Assembly (NCBI RefSeq): GCF_003710815.1
Contig: NZ_RHHP01000004.1
Location: 34,850-98,849, forward strand
DNA: 64,000 bases
Direction of reading: 5' to 3'
DNA from: Brevibacillus centrosporus
GTDB taxonomy: Bacteria > Bacillota > Bacilli > Brevibacillales > Brevibacillaceae
Positions 8,776 to 18,391 of this stretch are shown in pieces. Positions within the stretch are counted from its first letter, which is position 1. Each line of letters opens with the position of its first letter. The position numbers were made by a program, and so were the translations under genes. The notes below the pieces were generated by a model. The model did no database searches. It had not been told where the DNA came from and was given only the letters and a program-made list of their open reading frames with translations.

Positions 8776-10209
8776 TTACGCGTTTACGACCTCTACTTTT
8801 GGCAGCTGTCGCGAAAACAAGGCAAAGCGTTTGACCTCTCCCTCCGTATTGCGCACGAAGTGAACCACCGTATCGATACCGCGGCGCGTAAACACAAACG
8901 CATCCTTTTCGATTGGACGAAGAGGCAGTTCCGTTTTATCGAGAATCAGCACGAGCTTCCCTTCGTTTTCATCGAAGCGAACCTTTACTTCATCTCCTTC
9001 GCCGGACTTGAAGGTGCCTGTGCACGTCTGCAGTTCGGCGAGGGAAGCTTCATAGTTCGCAAACGTAGCGTACTGCGTATCGATGGGGCGTTCAAACACA
9101 CTGTTCAGCAGACCCAAAGTCAAATCGGTAATTGGCGCATCATCCATATTTGTCAGCAAAATCCCTGTAATTCCCTCTTCCGGGATAATGAACATCTGCG
9201 CAGTAATCCCTTTCAGGCCGCCGGTATGCTGTACAAGGGTACGACCTTCGGAAAATGGCAGGATACCAAGCCCGTATCCATAGCTGCGAAGTGGATCAAT
9301 TTTGGCATGAGGGGTTACCATCTGTGCCGTGCTTTCCTCCGAGATGATGCGCGTCCCCTTGCCAAGTCCTCCGGTACGGAACAGCTCCGCATATTGCAGC
9401 ATGTCGCGAGCAGATGCTTTCAGGAAGCCCGCAGCACGCATGGAAGGAGAATCCCACCAGAGCGGTGCCCGCAGCACTTCGCGAACCCCCTCTTGTACTT
9501 GCGGAGTGTACAGCATCGCGCAGTTGTCATCATCACCCAATTCCTCGACATGAAAGACAGAGCGGTCCATTCCCAGGGGCTGCAGGATGTGATCCTTGAC
9601 ATAAGCCTCGTATGATTTTCCTGTAACACGCTCAACGATGGCACCCAGCAAGCCGAACGCGTCGTTGGAATAGCTGAACTGTTCTCCCGGCTTCCCGATC
9701 AGTTCAAAGGACAGATCGCCAATGTAGGCCATCAGCTCTTCAAAGGTATCAATCGGCTTTTGGCATTGCGCTTCAAAAGCCTTCAGCAGGTCGGCCGCTG
9801 TCGGGTCCGCCTCCAGGCTTCGCTGCATAGCGGGAATCAAGGAAGGCAGCGGCGGAAAACCAAGCGTATGCGTCATAAAATGATGGATCGTAATGGCTTT
9901 CGTCTGTTCTTCATCCGGCGTGCGGAATTCTGGCAAATAGGTCACTACCGGATCATGAACGGAGAGCTTGCCCTGCTCCTGCAGCTGCATGATGGCGACA
10001 CACGAAAACGACTTGGTAATCGAGCCGATTCCAAACACCGTATCGAGATTCACAGGCCATTGCTCTTCCCGATCCCGATACCCGAACGCTTTTTCATAAA
10101 AAAGCTCGCCATTCTTCGCTACGGCTACCATCGCCCCTGGAACCCGGAATTCATCGATCAGCTTTTGGGCATACGCTTCAAACGGTACTGCCCATCCTTG
10201 TTTTCCCAT
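8776..10209 (-). CDS. Serine hydrolase, beta-lactamase/DD-peptidase fold (copy 1)
   Basis: Class C beta-lactamase-like serine hydrolase of 477 residues without a signal peptide, so probably cytoplasmic. The nucleophile motif is SITK in GIGSITKSFSC (near residue 59), YSN in FSYSNDAFGLLG forms the second motif, and HTGG in LVQHTGGLKG replaces KTG. The region after about residue 370 forms the lipocalin-like C-terminal domain seen in D-aminopeptidases and ClbP-like peptidases. It starts one base after the stop of its paralogue with AAGGAGG in front. In this operon a D-amino-acid peptidase or amidase role is more likely than antibiotic resistance. Confidence 0.85.
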   Translation of the reverse strand: MGKQGWAVPFEAYAQKLIDEFRVPGAMVAVAKNGELFYEKAFGYRDREEQWPVNLDTVFGIGSITKSFSCVAIMQLQEQGKLSVHDPVVTYLPEFRTPDEEQTKAITIHHFMTHTLGFPPLPSLIPAMQRSLEADPTAADLLKAFEAQCQKPIDTFEELMAYIGDLSFELIGKPGEQFSYSNDAFGLLGAIVERVTGKSYEAYVKDHILQPLGMDRSVFHVEELGDDDNCAMLYTPQVQEGVREVLRAPLWWDSPSMRAAGFLKASARDMLQYAELFRTGGLGKGTRIISEESTAQMVTPHAKIDPLRSYGYGLGILPFSEGRTLVQHTGGLKGITAQMFIIPEEGITGILLTNMDDAPITDLTLGLLNSVFERPIDTQYATFANYEASLAELQTCTGTFKSGEGDEVKVRFDENEGKLVLILDKTELPLRPIEKDAFVFTRRGIDTVVHFVRNTEGEVKRFALFSRQLPKVEVVNA

Positions 10210-10210
10210 G

Positions 10211-11620
10211 TTACGCCTCCTTGCTCTGCTTGATTAATTGACGGAAGTGAAACGCAACACGGCTCACTTGACCGGCTTCATCACGAACAAAGCGAATCCA
10301 TTTTTCCAAGCCAGTAGGCATTTGGAAGCTGAAGGCATCCGCACCCACGGAGCGCAGCGGGTAATCTGCTCCTGCAAACGTGACCACGAGCCCAGTCTCT
10401 CCGGAAGAAACCTGTACCATTTCCCCTTCGCCAGAGCGATATTCCCCGAGGAAGTCCTGCAGCGTGTCAGCTGCGACAGGATAGTCCGGGTAAATCGCAA
10501 TCGGTTCATCCACGGGCAGAGACTGCACAGTATTGATGGTGGCTCCGAGAAGCTCGGCAGATGGTGCGCCATCCAGATTTGTCAGGACGATGCAGGTGAT
10601 CTTTTCCTCAGGCAAAATGCACAGCTGTGCCGCAATCCCTTTTAATGCTCCGCCATGCTCGATCAAGGTTCCGCCGCGAAACTGTGGCGTCACCATAAAG
10701 CCGAAGCCGTAATGACGAGCTGGCTCCAAGCCGGCGTAGTTGCCAATCATTTGCTGCACGCTCTTCTCCGAAAGAATCCGCGTCTCCCCAACCTTCCCGC
10801 CTGTACGGAAGATTTCCGCATACGCGAGCATGTCACGTCCTGTGGACTTTAAAAAACCGGCAGCCCGCATCGCAGGGGCATCCCACCAGAGCGGTGCAGC
10901 AAACACGACCTTGCCCTCTTCTGTCTTTTTGCTCGTGTAGAGGGTCGTAATGTTCTCGTAATCCCCCAAATCTTCCGTCAAAAATACCGTGTGCCCCATT
11001 CCCGCCGGATCCAGCAGATGCTCCTTGAGATAGCTCTCATACGTTTGGCCGCTGACGCGCTCGATAATAGCACCCAGCAGGGCATAGCCATCGTTGCTGT
11101 AGGAAAATTCAGTCCCTGGCTCTCCCAGCTGTTCTACATCCAGCTCGGCGATAAAGGCCATCAGCTGCTCGTATGTATCAATCGGTTCGTGAGCAGTAAG
11201 ATCAAAATTTCTGTCCGATTCCTGCAGAGCGGGATCAATCTCCATGCTGCGTCGCATCGCAAAGTAAAGCGTGGGCATCGAAGGCATTCCGGATGTATGC
11301 GACATCAGATGGGCAATCGTGATACGCTTGCTGCTCTCCGCATCTTTCGTCCGAAACTCCGGTAAATATTGGACCACAGGATCGTCCACAGACAGCTTTC
11401 CAGCTTCCTGCAGCTGCATGATGGCTACGCAGGTAAAGGATTTTGTGATCGAGCCAATCCCAAAGACAGTATCCAGCGTCACCTCTGCCTGCTCTTCAGC
11501 ATCGCGGTAACCGAAACCTTTTGTATAGACATGCTCCCCAGCTTTGGCGATCCCGATAAATGCTCCAGGCAGCTTGGCCGTCTCCATCAATTTCCCTACA
11601 TAGGCTTCCAGTTGTTCCAT
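10211..11620 (-). CDS. Serine hydrolase, beta-lactamase/DD-peptidase fold (copy 2)
   Basis: Paralogue of the following gene, 469 residues, same architecture: SITK nucleophile motif (GIGSITKSFTCVAI), YSN (FSYSNDGYALLG) and HGG (LIEHGGALKG, where the copy 1 motif is HTGG). No signal peptide is visible. The two proteins are similar along their whole length, indicating tandem duplication followed by divergence. Copies with slightly different third motifs may have different peptide specificities. It starts four bases after the GNAT gene, with its ribosome-binding site AAAGGGGGAG inside the GNAT 3' end, so the genes are tightly coupled. Function inferred from fold and operon only. Confidence 0.85.
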   Translation of the reverse strand: MEQLEAYVGKLMETAKLPGAFIGIAKAGEHVYTKGFGYRDAEEQAEVTLDTVFGIGSITKSFTCVAIMQLQEAGKLSVDDPVVQYLPEFRTKDAESSKRITIAHLMSHTSGMPSMPTLYFAMRRSMEIDPALQESDRNFDLTAHEPIDTYEQLMAFIAELDVEQLGEPGTEFSYSNDGYALLGAIIERVSGQTYESYLKEHLLDPAGMGHTVFLTEDLGDYENITTLYTSKKTEEGKVVFAAPLWWDAPAMRAAGFLKSTGRDMLAYAEIFRTGGKVGETRILSEKSVQQMIGNYAGLEPARHYGFGFMVTPQFRGGTLIEHGGALKGIAAQLCILPEEKITCIVLTNLDGAPSAELLGATINTVQSLPVDEPIAIYPDYPVAADTLQDFLGEYRSGEGEMVQVSSGETGLVVTFAGADYPLRSVGADAFSFQMPTGLEKWIRFVRDEAGQVSRVAFHFRQLIKQSKEA

Positions 11621-11624
11621 GTCA

Positions 11625-12452
11625 CTACTCCCCCTTTGGGCTTCGTTTTAGGACATATGAATGCACTGTCTGATCACTCTTTAACAGACCAACTACTTCA
11701 TATCCTTCTGAAAAGGCAGTCTGACAAGCTTTTCGCAATGCAAACCGCCACTCTTTTGCAAGCGGTAGGTGTTCTTGCTTCATCGCTTGAATGTTCGCAG
11801 GCACACTCAGCAAAATTCCTGCGGTGTCGTCGGTCAGCGCTTGGCGAGCTACCGGACGCGGCTGTTCATAGAAAAGCTCCCAATCCAGCATTCGTGGATA
11901 CTCGCTCCACTCGCTGCGTTCATTCGAGATGCCCTGCTCCCGATTTGCCACCCGCTTTGCTTGCAAATCCCATTCTAGCAGGAACCGATCCGTTGGCATT
12001 CCTGCGTTGATGCCATCGTTCATTTCGCCGTAATAGGATTCGATGTACGTTCTTACGGAACCGCCCAGCTTGTTCAGATTCAAATTCGCATTGCGCGTCT
12101 CGAGTGGATCATACGTCCAGGTCATTTTGTCATAACCGTACGCAATCGCCCATTTGCGCTGCTCCCATTTCAGCTTTTCACCAATTCCCCAGTCGCGGTA
12201 CTCCGGAACAATTCCGAGCATATGCGAGCAGAGATGGGCTTTGCCATCCTTGAAGCCGGCAAAGCCGTAGCAAAAGCCAACGGGCCGATCCTCGTGAGAA
12301 GCGGCGATGACGACTCCCCCATTGTGAACAGCCGCGATCAGCTGCGTGACCGGAGAAATGTTTTTATCAGCCCATACGATCCTTTGAAGCTCTTCCACTT
12401 CGATCATCTCTGCAACTGTCGTCATGATGCGATAGTTCAATTCTGGCTTCAT
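11625..12452 (-). CDS. GNAT-family acyltransferase, partner of the racemase gene
   Basis: Predicted N-acyltransferase of 275 residues. The GNAT core is in the first 150 residues, with the acyl-CoA-binding region around LGIVPEYRDWGIGEKLKWEQR. The C-terminal half (about 160-275) is the extension typical of the COG3375 group. This group repeatedly neighbours N-succinylamino-acid racemase genes, and a Geobacillus member was reported to be a succinyl-CoA:D-amino-acid N-succinyltransferase in a D-to-L conversion pathway. Here the gene follows the racemase by 15 bases, which supports that role by context. Ribosome-binding site GAGGTGGG. Confidence 0.82.
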   Translation of the reverse strand: MKPELNYRIMTTVAEMIEVEELQRIVWADKNISPVTQLIAAVHNGGVVIAASHEDRPVGFCYGFAGFKDGKAHLCSHMLGIVPEYRDWGIGEKLKWEQRKWAIAYGYDKMTWTYDPLETRNANLNLNKLGGSVRTYIESYYGEMNDGINAGMPTDRFLLEWDLQAKRVANREQGISNERSEWSEYPRMLDWELFYEQPRPVARQALTDDTAGILLSVPANIQAMKQEHLPLAKEWRFALRKACQTAFSEGYEVVGLLKSDQTVHSYVLKRSPKGE

Positions 12453-12467
12453 CTGCCACCCACCTCG

Positions 12468-13598
12468 TTACCCAATCGTTACGTTTTCTGGACGAAAACT
12501 TTTCTCTAGTACCTGCAAGGATTTTACGACTTCCCAGTTTATTTCATAGCCAATCCCTGGTCCTTCTGGAACCGCGAGTACACCTGGCCTTAGAAACTCG
12601 ACTTCAGGCAGCACGATGTCCTGCTTCCAATAGCGACTGGAAGCGGCTGTATCCCCAGGGATCTTAAAGTTGGACAAAGAAGTAATCGCGATATTATGCG
12701 CACGGCCGACGCCACTTTCAAACATGCCGCCGCACCAGACCGGAATGTTGTTCTCCTGGCAAAGATCGTGAATCTTCTTGGATTCAGTCAATCCTCCTAC
12801 CCGGCCCACTTTGATGTTAATAATCCTGCAGCTGGAAAGCTCGATCGCCCTTCTCGCATCTTCAACGGTATGGATGCTTTCATCGAGGCAGATCGGCGTT
12901 TTCAATTGACTCTGCAGACGAGCATGATCCACGATATCGTCGTGTGCCAAAGGCTGTTCGATCATGATCAGGTTGTAATCGTCGAGCTGTTTGATCAGAT
13001 CGATTTGATCCAGGGTATAGGCTGAATTGGCATCTGCCATCAATGGCAGGTCGTCGCCAAAACGTTTGCGCAAAGCATCAATCAGTGCGATATCAAAGCC
13101 CGGCTTGATTTTTACTTTGATTTTTTTGTAGCCCTCAGCAACGAATCCTTCTACTTTGGAGACGACTTCTTCGACAGTAGGTTCAATCCCGATGCTGACC
13201 CCTACATCGATCTCCTTGCGCTTGCCGCCCAGTGCCTGTGCCAAGGAAATCCCTTGCTGCTTCGCATACAGATCCCAAACGGCACCTTCCAAAGCTGATT
13301 TTGCCATATGATGACGGCGGATCGGCGCGAACAGTCTGGCTACATCCTCCGGTCGCTCGATCTTGTTTTTGAGCAGCATCGGGATCAGCAGCGCTTCCAT
13401 CATGTAAAGTACCGTTTCTGTCGTTTCTTCATTATAAAAAGGCAATGGCATCGCGACGCTCTCGCCGTAACCGGTTTCCCCCTCGCTATGGACGCTGATC
13501 AGCAAAAAGTCCCGCATCGTCTGCTGTCCGATACTGGCTTCAAAGGCTTGCTTGAGTGGTAAATGCAATCGTCTCATTTCAATTTTCTCGATTTTCAT
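12468..13598 (-). CDS. N-succinylamino-acid racemase / o-succinylbenzoate synthase-family enolase
   Basis: Muconate-lactonizing subgroup of the enolase superfamily, 376 residues, full length. Catalytic landmarks: KVKIKP (general-base Lys near 163-165), metal ligands in LMADANSAY, MIEQPL and CLDESIH, and the second catalytic Lys in INIKVGRVGG. Members of this NSAR/OSBS group can racemise N-succinylamino acids and often also make o-succinylbenzoate. The promiscuity means a menaquinone role (menC) cannot be ruled out, but the GNAT succinyltransferase next door and a peptide operon favour racemisation in D-amino-acid salvage. Its ATG overlaps the ABC ATPase stop by 4 bp. Confidence 0.87.
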   Translation of the reverse strand: MKIEKIEMRRLHLPLKQAFEASIGQQTMRDFLLISVHSEGETGYGESVAMPLPFYNEETTETVLYMMEALLIPMLLKNKIERPEDVARLFAPIRRHHMAKSALEGAVWDLYAKQQGISLAQALGGKRKEIDVGVSIGIEPTVEEVVSKVEGFVAEGYKKIKVKIKPGFDIALIDALRKRFGDDLPLMADANSAYTLDQIDLIKQLDDYNLIMIEQPLAHDDIVDHARLQSQLKTPICLDESIHTVEDARRAIELSSCRIINIKVGRVGGLTESKKIHDLCQENNIPVWCGGMFESGVGRAHNIAITSLSNFKIPGDTAASSRYWKQDIVLPEVEFLRPGVLAVPEGPGIGYEINWEVVKSLQVLEKSFRPENVTIG

Positions 13599-14590
13599 GC
13601 TTGCTGACTCCTTTCGTCATGCGCGTACAGATGACAAGCCACGATATGATCTGGCCCCATCACCGTCTCCGTCGGTCGCAGCGTCGTACATAGTTCTGTC
13701 GCGTGGCGGCACCGTGGATGAAAAGCACAGCCCACTGGCGGATTTGCCGGGCTCGGTACATCTCCGCCCAGCACGATCCTCTCTTTTTTCTTTTCCGGAT
13801 TGGGGACAGGTACCGCCGAGATCAAGGCTTGCGTATAAGGGTGGAGCGGATTTTCAAACAGGCTCTTTTTATCTGCAATTTCCACGATTCGCCCCAGGTA
13901 CATGACCGCGATCCGATCACTAATATGGCGAATGACGCCCAGATCGTGGGAAATGAACAGATAGGTCAGCCCCATGTCCTCCTGCAATTCTTTCATGAGA
14001 TTTAAAATTTGCGCCTGGATCGACACATCGAGGGCCGAGACCGGCTCGTCAGCTACGATCAGCTTCGGCGAAACAGCGATGGCACGCGCGATCCCGATAC
14101 GCTGCCGCTGCCCCCCGCTAAACTCATGCGGGTAACGATCCGCATGCTGCGGATTCAAACCGACGAGCAGGAGGAGCGCAATGACCCGCTCACGCATGGG
14201 ACGGGTATCCGATGGCGACGCTCCCACTGATAATGCCTCCGCTAAAATGGTAGCCACGGTCAAACGCGGATTCAGCGACGAGTACGGATCCTGAAAAATG
14301 ATCTGCATCTGGCTGCGCATATCACGCAGCTTTGCCTGTGGCATTTCGATGAGCTCTTCCCCGTGAAAACGCACAGAGCCCGCGCTCGGTTTTATTAATT
14401 GCAAAATGCTGCGACCTGTCGTCGATTTCCCGCAGCCGCTCTCCCCCACGATGCCGAGTGTTTCGCCTCTCTTCACTTTAAAGGAGACACCGTCTACCGC
14501 TTTGACATGCCCCGATGTTTGTCCGAAGAGCCCCTTTTTCAGAGGAAAGTAGGTTTTGAGGTTATCGACGACCAAGAGATCCTCGCTCAT
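13595..14590 (-). CDS. Oligopeptide/dipeptide ABC transporter ATP-binding protein (DppF/OppF type)
   Basis: Second ATPase of a peptide importer, 331 residues. Walker [13 protein letters not shown] signature LSGGQ-like in EFSGGQRQRIGIARA, Walker B LIVADEPVSALD, then the C-terminal oligopeptide-ABC domain with the Cys-containing block CAFHPRCRHA thought to bind an iron-sulfur cluster in family members. Cytoplasmic, membrane-associated with the permeases. It overlaps both neighbours by 4 bp (ATGA junctions), so translation is coupled to the DppD-type gene and the racemase gene. Confidence 0.95.
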   Translation of the reverse strand: MSEDLLVVDNLKTYFPLKKGLFGQTSGHVKAVDGVSFKVKRGETLGIVGESGCGKSTTGRSILQLIKPSAGSVRFHGEELIEMPQAKLRDMRSQMQIIFQDPYSSLNPRLTVATILAEALSVGASPSDTRPMRERVIALLLLVGLNPQHADRYPHEFSGGQRQRIGIARAIAVSPKLIVADEPVSALDVSIQAQILNLMKELQEDMGLTYLFISHDLGVIRHISDRIAVMYLGRIVEIADKKSLFENPLHPYTQALISAVPVPNPEKKKERIVLGGDVPSPANPPVGCAFHPRCRHATELCTTLRPTETVMGPDHIVACHLYAHDERSQQA

Positions 14591-15573
14591 ATCGCCACCT
14601 CCTTATCCTGATAGACCCAGCACCGGACAGAGTGCTTGCCTGTCAGCACGACAGGTGGTTTTTCGCTCTTGCATTTTTCCACGGCATGATCGCAGCGTGA
14701 ATAGAAAGGGCAGCCCGCCTGGACTTCACCCAAGATCGGAACATTCCCCTCAATCGGTTTCAGCCTGCTCGTTTCCTCCTCGATGCTTGGAATGGACTGG
14801 AGAAGCCCGATCGTATAGGGATGCTTCGGATTGGCGAATATCGTCCGTACATCCGCTTCCTCCACGATCTGGCCGTAGTACATCACCATGACGCGGTCCG
14901 CCATCTCTGCTACGACACCCAAATCATGGGTAATCAGCAAAATGGCCGTCTGCGCCGTCTGTTTCAGGTCGTTCATCAAATCGAGAATCTGCGCCTGAAT
15001 CGTCACGTCCAGCGCTGTCGTCGGCTCATCGGCGATCAACAGGTCCGGCTCGCAGGCCATGGCTATCGCGATCATGACCCGCTGCTTCATTCCCCCGGAC
15101 AGCTGATGCGGAAACTCATTCACGATGCTCTCCGGCCGCGGGATGCCCACCTTGCGCAGCATCTCGATGGTTTTCGCACGCCGTTCCTGCTTGGTCAGAT
15201 TCGTATGCAGGCGGTACACCTCATCGATCTGCTTGCCGATCGTATGAACGGGATTCAGGGAAGTCATCGGCTCCTGGAAAATCATCGAGATATCTCTGCC
15301 GCGAATCTCCCGCATCTCACGTTCGCTCAGCCGATTCAGCACTTTTTCCTTGAAGCGGATACTGCCCCCAAGTTCGCCTGTTTTTTTGGAGATCAGGCCC
15401 ATGATCGAGAGCGAGGTCACGCTTTTCCCGCAACCCGATTCACCGACCAGTGCTACCGTCTCTCCAGCCCCAATCTGAAAGCTGACCTGATTGACTGCCG
15501 TAAAGGTTCCCCGCTCCGTTTTCAGCTTTAGAGAGAGCTGATCGATATCCAACACGGTTTCGTTCTGCTTCAT
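14587..15573 (-). CDS. Oligopeptide/dipeptide ABC transporter ATP-binding protein (DppD/OppD type)
   Basis: First ATPase of the peptide importer, about 328 residues. Walker [12 protein letters not shown], signature region [15 protein letters not shown], Walker [13 protein letters not shown], and a C-terminal oligopeptide-ABC Cys motif [14 protein letters not shown]. The frame extends upstream to 15624, but the ATG at 15573 has a GGAGAGGGGGG ribosome-binding site and fits family N-termini. It begins 28 bases after the class-A-type hydrolase gene and overlaps the DppF-type gene by 4 bp. Confidence 0.94.
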   Translation of the reverse strand: MKQNETVLDIDQLSLKLKTERGTFTAVNQVSFQIGAGETVALVGESGCGKSVTSLSIMGLISKKTGELGGSIRFKEKVLNRLSEREMREIRGRDISMIFQEPMTSLNPVHTIGKQIDEVYRLHTNLTKQERRAKTIEMLRKVGIPRPESIVNEFPHQLSGGMKQRVMIAIAMACEPDLLIADEPTTALDVTIQAQILDLMNDLKQTAQTAILLITHDLGVVAEMADRVMVMYYGQIVEEADVRTIFANPKHPYTIGLLQSIPSIEEETSRLKPIEGNVPILGEVQAGCPFYSRCDHAVEKCKSEKPPVVLTGKHSVRCWVYQDKEVAI

Positions 15574-15601
15574 CGCCACGCCCCCCTCTCCTTCGCTCGT
15601 T

Positions 15602-16489
15602 TTACTCGCCGACGAAATGGTCATAGGCGGTTCGTGTCAACTGCGCAATGATGCGTTCTCCTGCCTTCATGGATTCATTCCCATGCGAAAACGCCGCGAT
15701 GGCAAACGCACCTTTTCCTTCGGGCAGGTAGACGATCCCCACATCATTTACGACACTGCCAATCGTCCCCGACTTGCAGGCAATGATCGTCTTGTCAGGC
15801 AGCAGATAAGGAATGCGATTGCGCAGCTGCTGCCGTTTCATGACGTCCAGAATGCCGTCGCAGGCTTCCTGGGAAACCAGCTCGCCTGACGCGATCAGCG
15901 CAAGCAGCTGGCACATGTCATCCGGCGTCGACACGTTGTTTTCGAGCGTCGCTTGGAAAATGGCGCTGTCCGCATCGATCCCGGTCGTTTGAAAGACTTC
16001 ATTGAGCTTGTCGAAGCCCTCTCGTCCTTTTTTCTCTCCAGCCAATCCACCACCGATGCTCAGCAGATCCCAGCAGCTATTTTGAATGGAAATATGAGCG
16101 AGGCCCAGCTCCTTCATAAAAGCGTCTACCCGTTCAATTCCTACCAGCTCGAGCACTTTATCTGTCCCGAGGTTGTCACTGACGATAATCATCAAGGTCG
16201 CCAAGTCCTTCACGGCTACCTCAGCGCCAGGCAAAAACTCCTTGAGTACGCCAGATCCGGAGACCAGATCGTCTTCCGTCAGTCGAATCCGCGTCTCCAG
16301 GCTCAGCCTTCCCTCTACCACATCGCGAAAGAGCGTCGCCAGGATCGGAACCTTGAACGTACTGGCCATTTGGAAGTATTGATCGCTATTGATTCTCGCC
16401 TCTTCGTTTGTATCCAGATGCTTGACTGTTACCCCAAAAGTTGCGGAGGTTTCGGACAGGACTGACTCCAGCTTTTTCTGCAAGCTCAT
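15602..16489 (-). CDS. Class A beta-lactamase-like serine hydrolase, cytoplasmic
   Basis: Serine hydrolase of 295 residues with the class A beta-lactamase fold: STFK (residues 43-46), SDN in IIVSDNLGTD, and KSG in ACKSGTIGSV in place of KTG. There is no signal peptide or lipobox, unlike secreted lactamases, and in the omega-loop region the sequence FDKLNE stands where resistance enzymes have EPELNE, so the deacylation glutamate appears absent (alignment by eye). Position inside the permease genes suggests a peptidase or esterase acting on imported peptides. Calling it a resistance gene would be unsafe. Confidence 0.82.
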   Translation of the reverse strand: MSLQKKLESVLSETSATFGVTVKHLDTNEEARINSDQYFQMASTFKVPILATLFRDVVEGRLSLETRIRLTEDDLVSGSGVLKEFLPGAEVAVKDLATLMIIVSDNLGTDKVLELVGIERVDAFMKELGLAHISIQNSCWDLLSIGGGLAGEKKGREGFDKLNEVFQTTGIDADSAIFQATLENNVSTPDDMCQLLALIASGELVSQEACDGILDVMKRQQLRNRIPYLLPDKTIIACKSGTIGSVVNDVGIVYLPEGKGAFAIAAFSHGNESMKAGERIIAQLTRTAYDHFVGE

Positions 16490-16522
16490 TTCGGATTACC
16501 CCTTTCACCATAGAAAAATGAA

Positions 16523-17434
16523 TTATTTCGGATCAAGCGCATCTCGCAAGCCATCCCCTAGCAAGTTGAAGCCGAGTACGACCAGCATGATCGCGAGGCC
16601 AGGGAAAATAGACATCCACCAAGCCTGCCCCAGAAACGCTTTTCCGACGTACACCATGGCTCCCCACTCTGGAATAGGCGGCTGGGCGCCGAGTCCGAGA
16701 AAGCTGAGTGCCGCTGCAGCCAAAATACTTCCCCCGAATTGTACTGTCATCAAGACGATGATCGGTGACAAAATATTCGGAAGGATATGCTTGGCTAAGA
16801 TGACCCGATCCTTGATCCCCAAAGCCCGCACAGCCTCGATGTACTCTTTTTCCCGAATCGAGAGTACGGATGCCCGAACGATCCGGACATACGAAGGAAT
16901 AACCGCGATTACGATGGCAATCATGGCATTGGTCAATCCTGGCCCCAGCACGGCAATGATCGCGATCGCCAAAAGCAAGGCGGGCAGCGCGAGCAAGATA
17001 TCCATGACCTGCATGATGTAAATCTCCAAGCGCCGATAGTAGCCAGCGATGACACCCAGCGTCACTCCGATGGCGGATGCCACTGTGACGGTAATCAGCC
17101 CAGTCAAAAGCGAGATTCGGCCGCCGTACAGCAGCCTGGAAAAAATATCGCGCCCGAAGTCGTCAGTGCCGAGCAAATGCTTGGCTCCCGGACCCATCAT
17201 GCGGTCCTTGAAGTTCATTTGATCGATCGGATACGGCGCGATGATCGGTGCACAGACACAGCCGATGGTAAAGATCAACAGGATCAATGCCCCCGCCATC
17301 GCCGTTTTGTTGCGAAACAGCCGTTTGGCCACCTGCGACCAGTAGGATGGTGATGGAGTCACCGGAGATTCGGCCGCGCGCAGCGGCGGGTGCGTTTCAT
17401 GCCCCACTTCCAGTTGGCTCAAGTTTCCGCTCAC
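16523..17434 (-). CDS. Peptide ABC transporter permease (DppC/OppC type)
   Basis: Inner-membrane permease of 303 residues. The N-terminal cytoplasmic tail is about 35 residues, first TM at about 44-66, a periplasmic-type loop with HLLGTDDFGRDIFSRLLYGGR (the OppC N-terminal signature), then five more TM segments. The EAA loop is AVRALGIKDRVILAKHILPN. The start is a GTG at 17434 behind AAGGAGTGAGG. It follows the DppB-type permease by 16 bases and both belong to the same importer. Confidence 0.94.
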   Translation of the reverse strand: MSGNLSQLEVGHETHPPLRAAESPVTPSPSYWSQVAKRLFRNKTAMAGALILLIFTIGCVCAPIIAPYPIDQMNFKDRMMGPGAKHLLGTDDFGRDIFSRLLYGGRISLLTGLITVTVASAIGVTLGVIAGYYRRLEIYIMQVMDILLALPALLLAIAIIAVLGPGLTNAMIAIVIAVIPSYVRIVRASVLSIREKEYIEAVRALGIKDRVILAKHILPNILSPIIVLMTVQFGGSILAAAALSFLGLGAQPPIPEWGAMVYVGKAFLGQAWWMSIFPGLAIMLVVLGFNLLGDGLRDALDPK

Positions 17435-17450
17435 ATATCCTCACTCCTTC

Positions 17451-18371
17451 CTACTCGTATTTGATTCGTGGATCAAACCAGCTGTAGAGCAAATCGACGA
17501 TCAGGTTGGTGATCGCGAACAGAAAAGCGACGAAAAAAACAAGTCCTTGAATCGTAGGCAAATCCCGCTTCCCGATGGATTCAATCGCGAGTGAGCCGAG
17601 GCCTTGCAAGGAGAAGACTGTCTCTGTGACAATCGCTCCAGCCAAAAGTGCTCCGAACTCCAAACCAATCAGGGTAATGACGGGGATCACGGCATTTTGC
17701 AAACCGTGCCTGAGTATCATCCACAGATGCGGGGCGCCTTTTGCCTGCGCAGTTCGCATGTAATCCTGCTTGATGACATCGAGCATGCTGGATCTCGTCA
17801 TCCTAGCAATCAGCCCTGCTTCTCCCATCGCGAGCGTGATCGATGGCAGGATCAGGGAAAAGAAGCCGTCGTATCCGGATATCGGGAAAATAGGCAGCTT
17901 GTAAGCAAAAATCCAGATGAGGAATAACGCAATCCAGAAGCCAGGAGCAGAAATACCGATCAAAGAGAAAAAGACCACGAGCCTGTCGACCCATGTGTTT
18001 TGCTTCACCGCGGAAATGACACCTACCACGATTCCGATGACCGTAGCCAGGATGACACTGTACAGCGCCAGTTGAAAGGTAATCGGGAAGCGCTCCACGA
18101 TTTCCTGCCATACCGTATAGCCTGTGATGTACGACGTTCCCAAGTCTCCCTGCAAAAGCTTGCCGACAAAGCTGGCGTACTGGACGTACCAAGGCCGATC
18201 CAGACCCAGCTGCGCATTGAGTGCCGCGATCGCTTCATCCGTGGGGTGTTCCCCGAGCAAATATTGCACGGGGTCCCCTGGGATCAGATGAACTAACAGA
18301 AAGATGAGGATGGTGACGCCCAGGAGCGTCCCCAAGAGCGACAGCAATCTGCGAATCAGGTATCGTTGCAA
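17451..18371 (-). CDS. Peptide ABC transporter permease (DppB/OppB type)
   Basis: Inner-membrane permease of 306 residues starting MQRYLIRRLLSLLGTLLGVT, a typical OppB N-terminus, with the DPVQYLLGEHPT segment after TM1 and the EAA loop RTAQAKGAPHLWMILRHGLQN. Six TM segments are expected. The start codon is TTG at 18371, supported by GGAGGTGG six bases upstream and by no better alternative. It lies 20 bases after the binding-protein gene. Confidence 0.94.
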   Translation of the reverse strand: MQRYLIRRLLSLLGTLLGVTILIFLLVHLIPGDPVQYLLGEHPTDEAIAALNAQLGLDRPWYVQYASFVGKLLQGDLGTSYITGYTVWQEIVERFPITFQLALYSVILATVIGIVVGVISAVKQNTWVDRLVVFFSLIGISAPGFWIALFLIWIFAYKLPIFPISGYDGFFSLILPSITLAMGEAGLIARMTRSSMLDVIKQDYMRTAQAKGAPHLWMILRHGLQNAVIPVITLIGLEFGALLAGAIVTETVFSLQGLGSLAIESIGKRDLPTIQGLVFFVAFLFAITNLIVDLLYSWFDPRIKYE

Positions 18372-18391
18372 AACGCCCCACCTCCCTTTCG

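Noticed and set aside
8404..9615. Plus-strand frame of 403 codons
   Set aside because: Antisense to dppA and the serine hydrolase gene; Arg/His/Cys-rich translation typical of a shadow frame.
12468..13598. Menaquinone-pathway menC
   Set aside because: No other men genes nearby; the GNAT neighbour fits the racemase pathway better. Dual activity cannot be excluded.
15602..16489. Antibiotic-resistance beta-lactamase
   Set aside because: No export signal, the deacylation glutamate region does not match, and the gene is embedded in a peptide transport operon.
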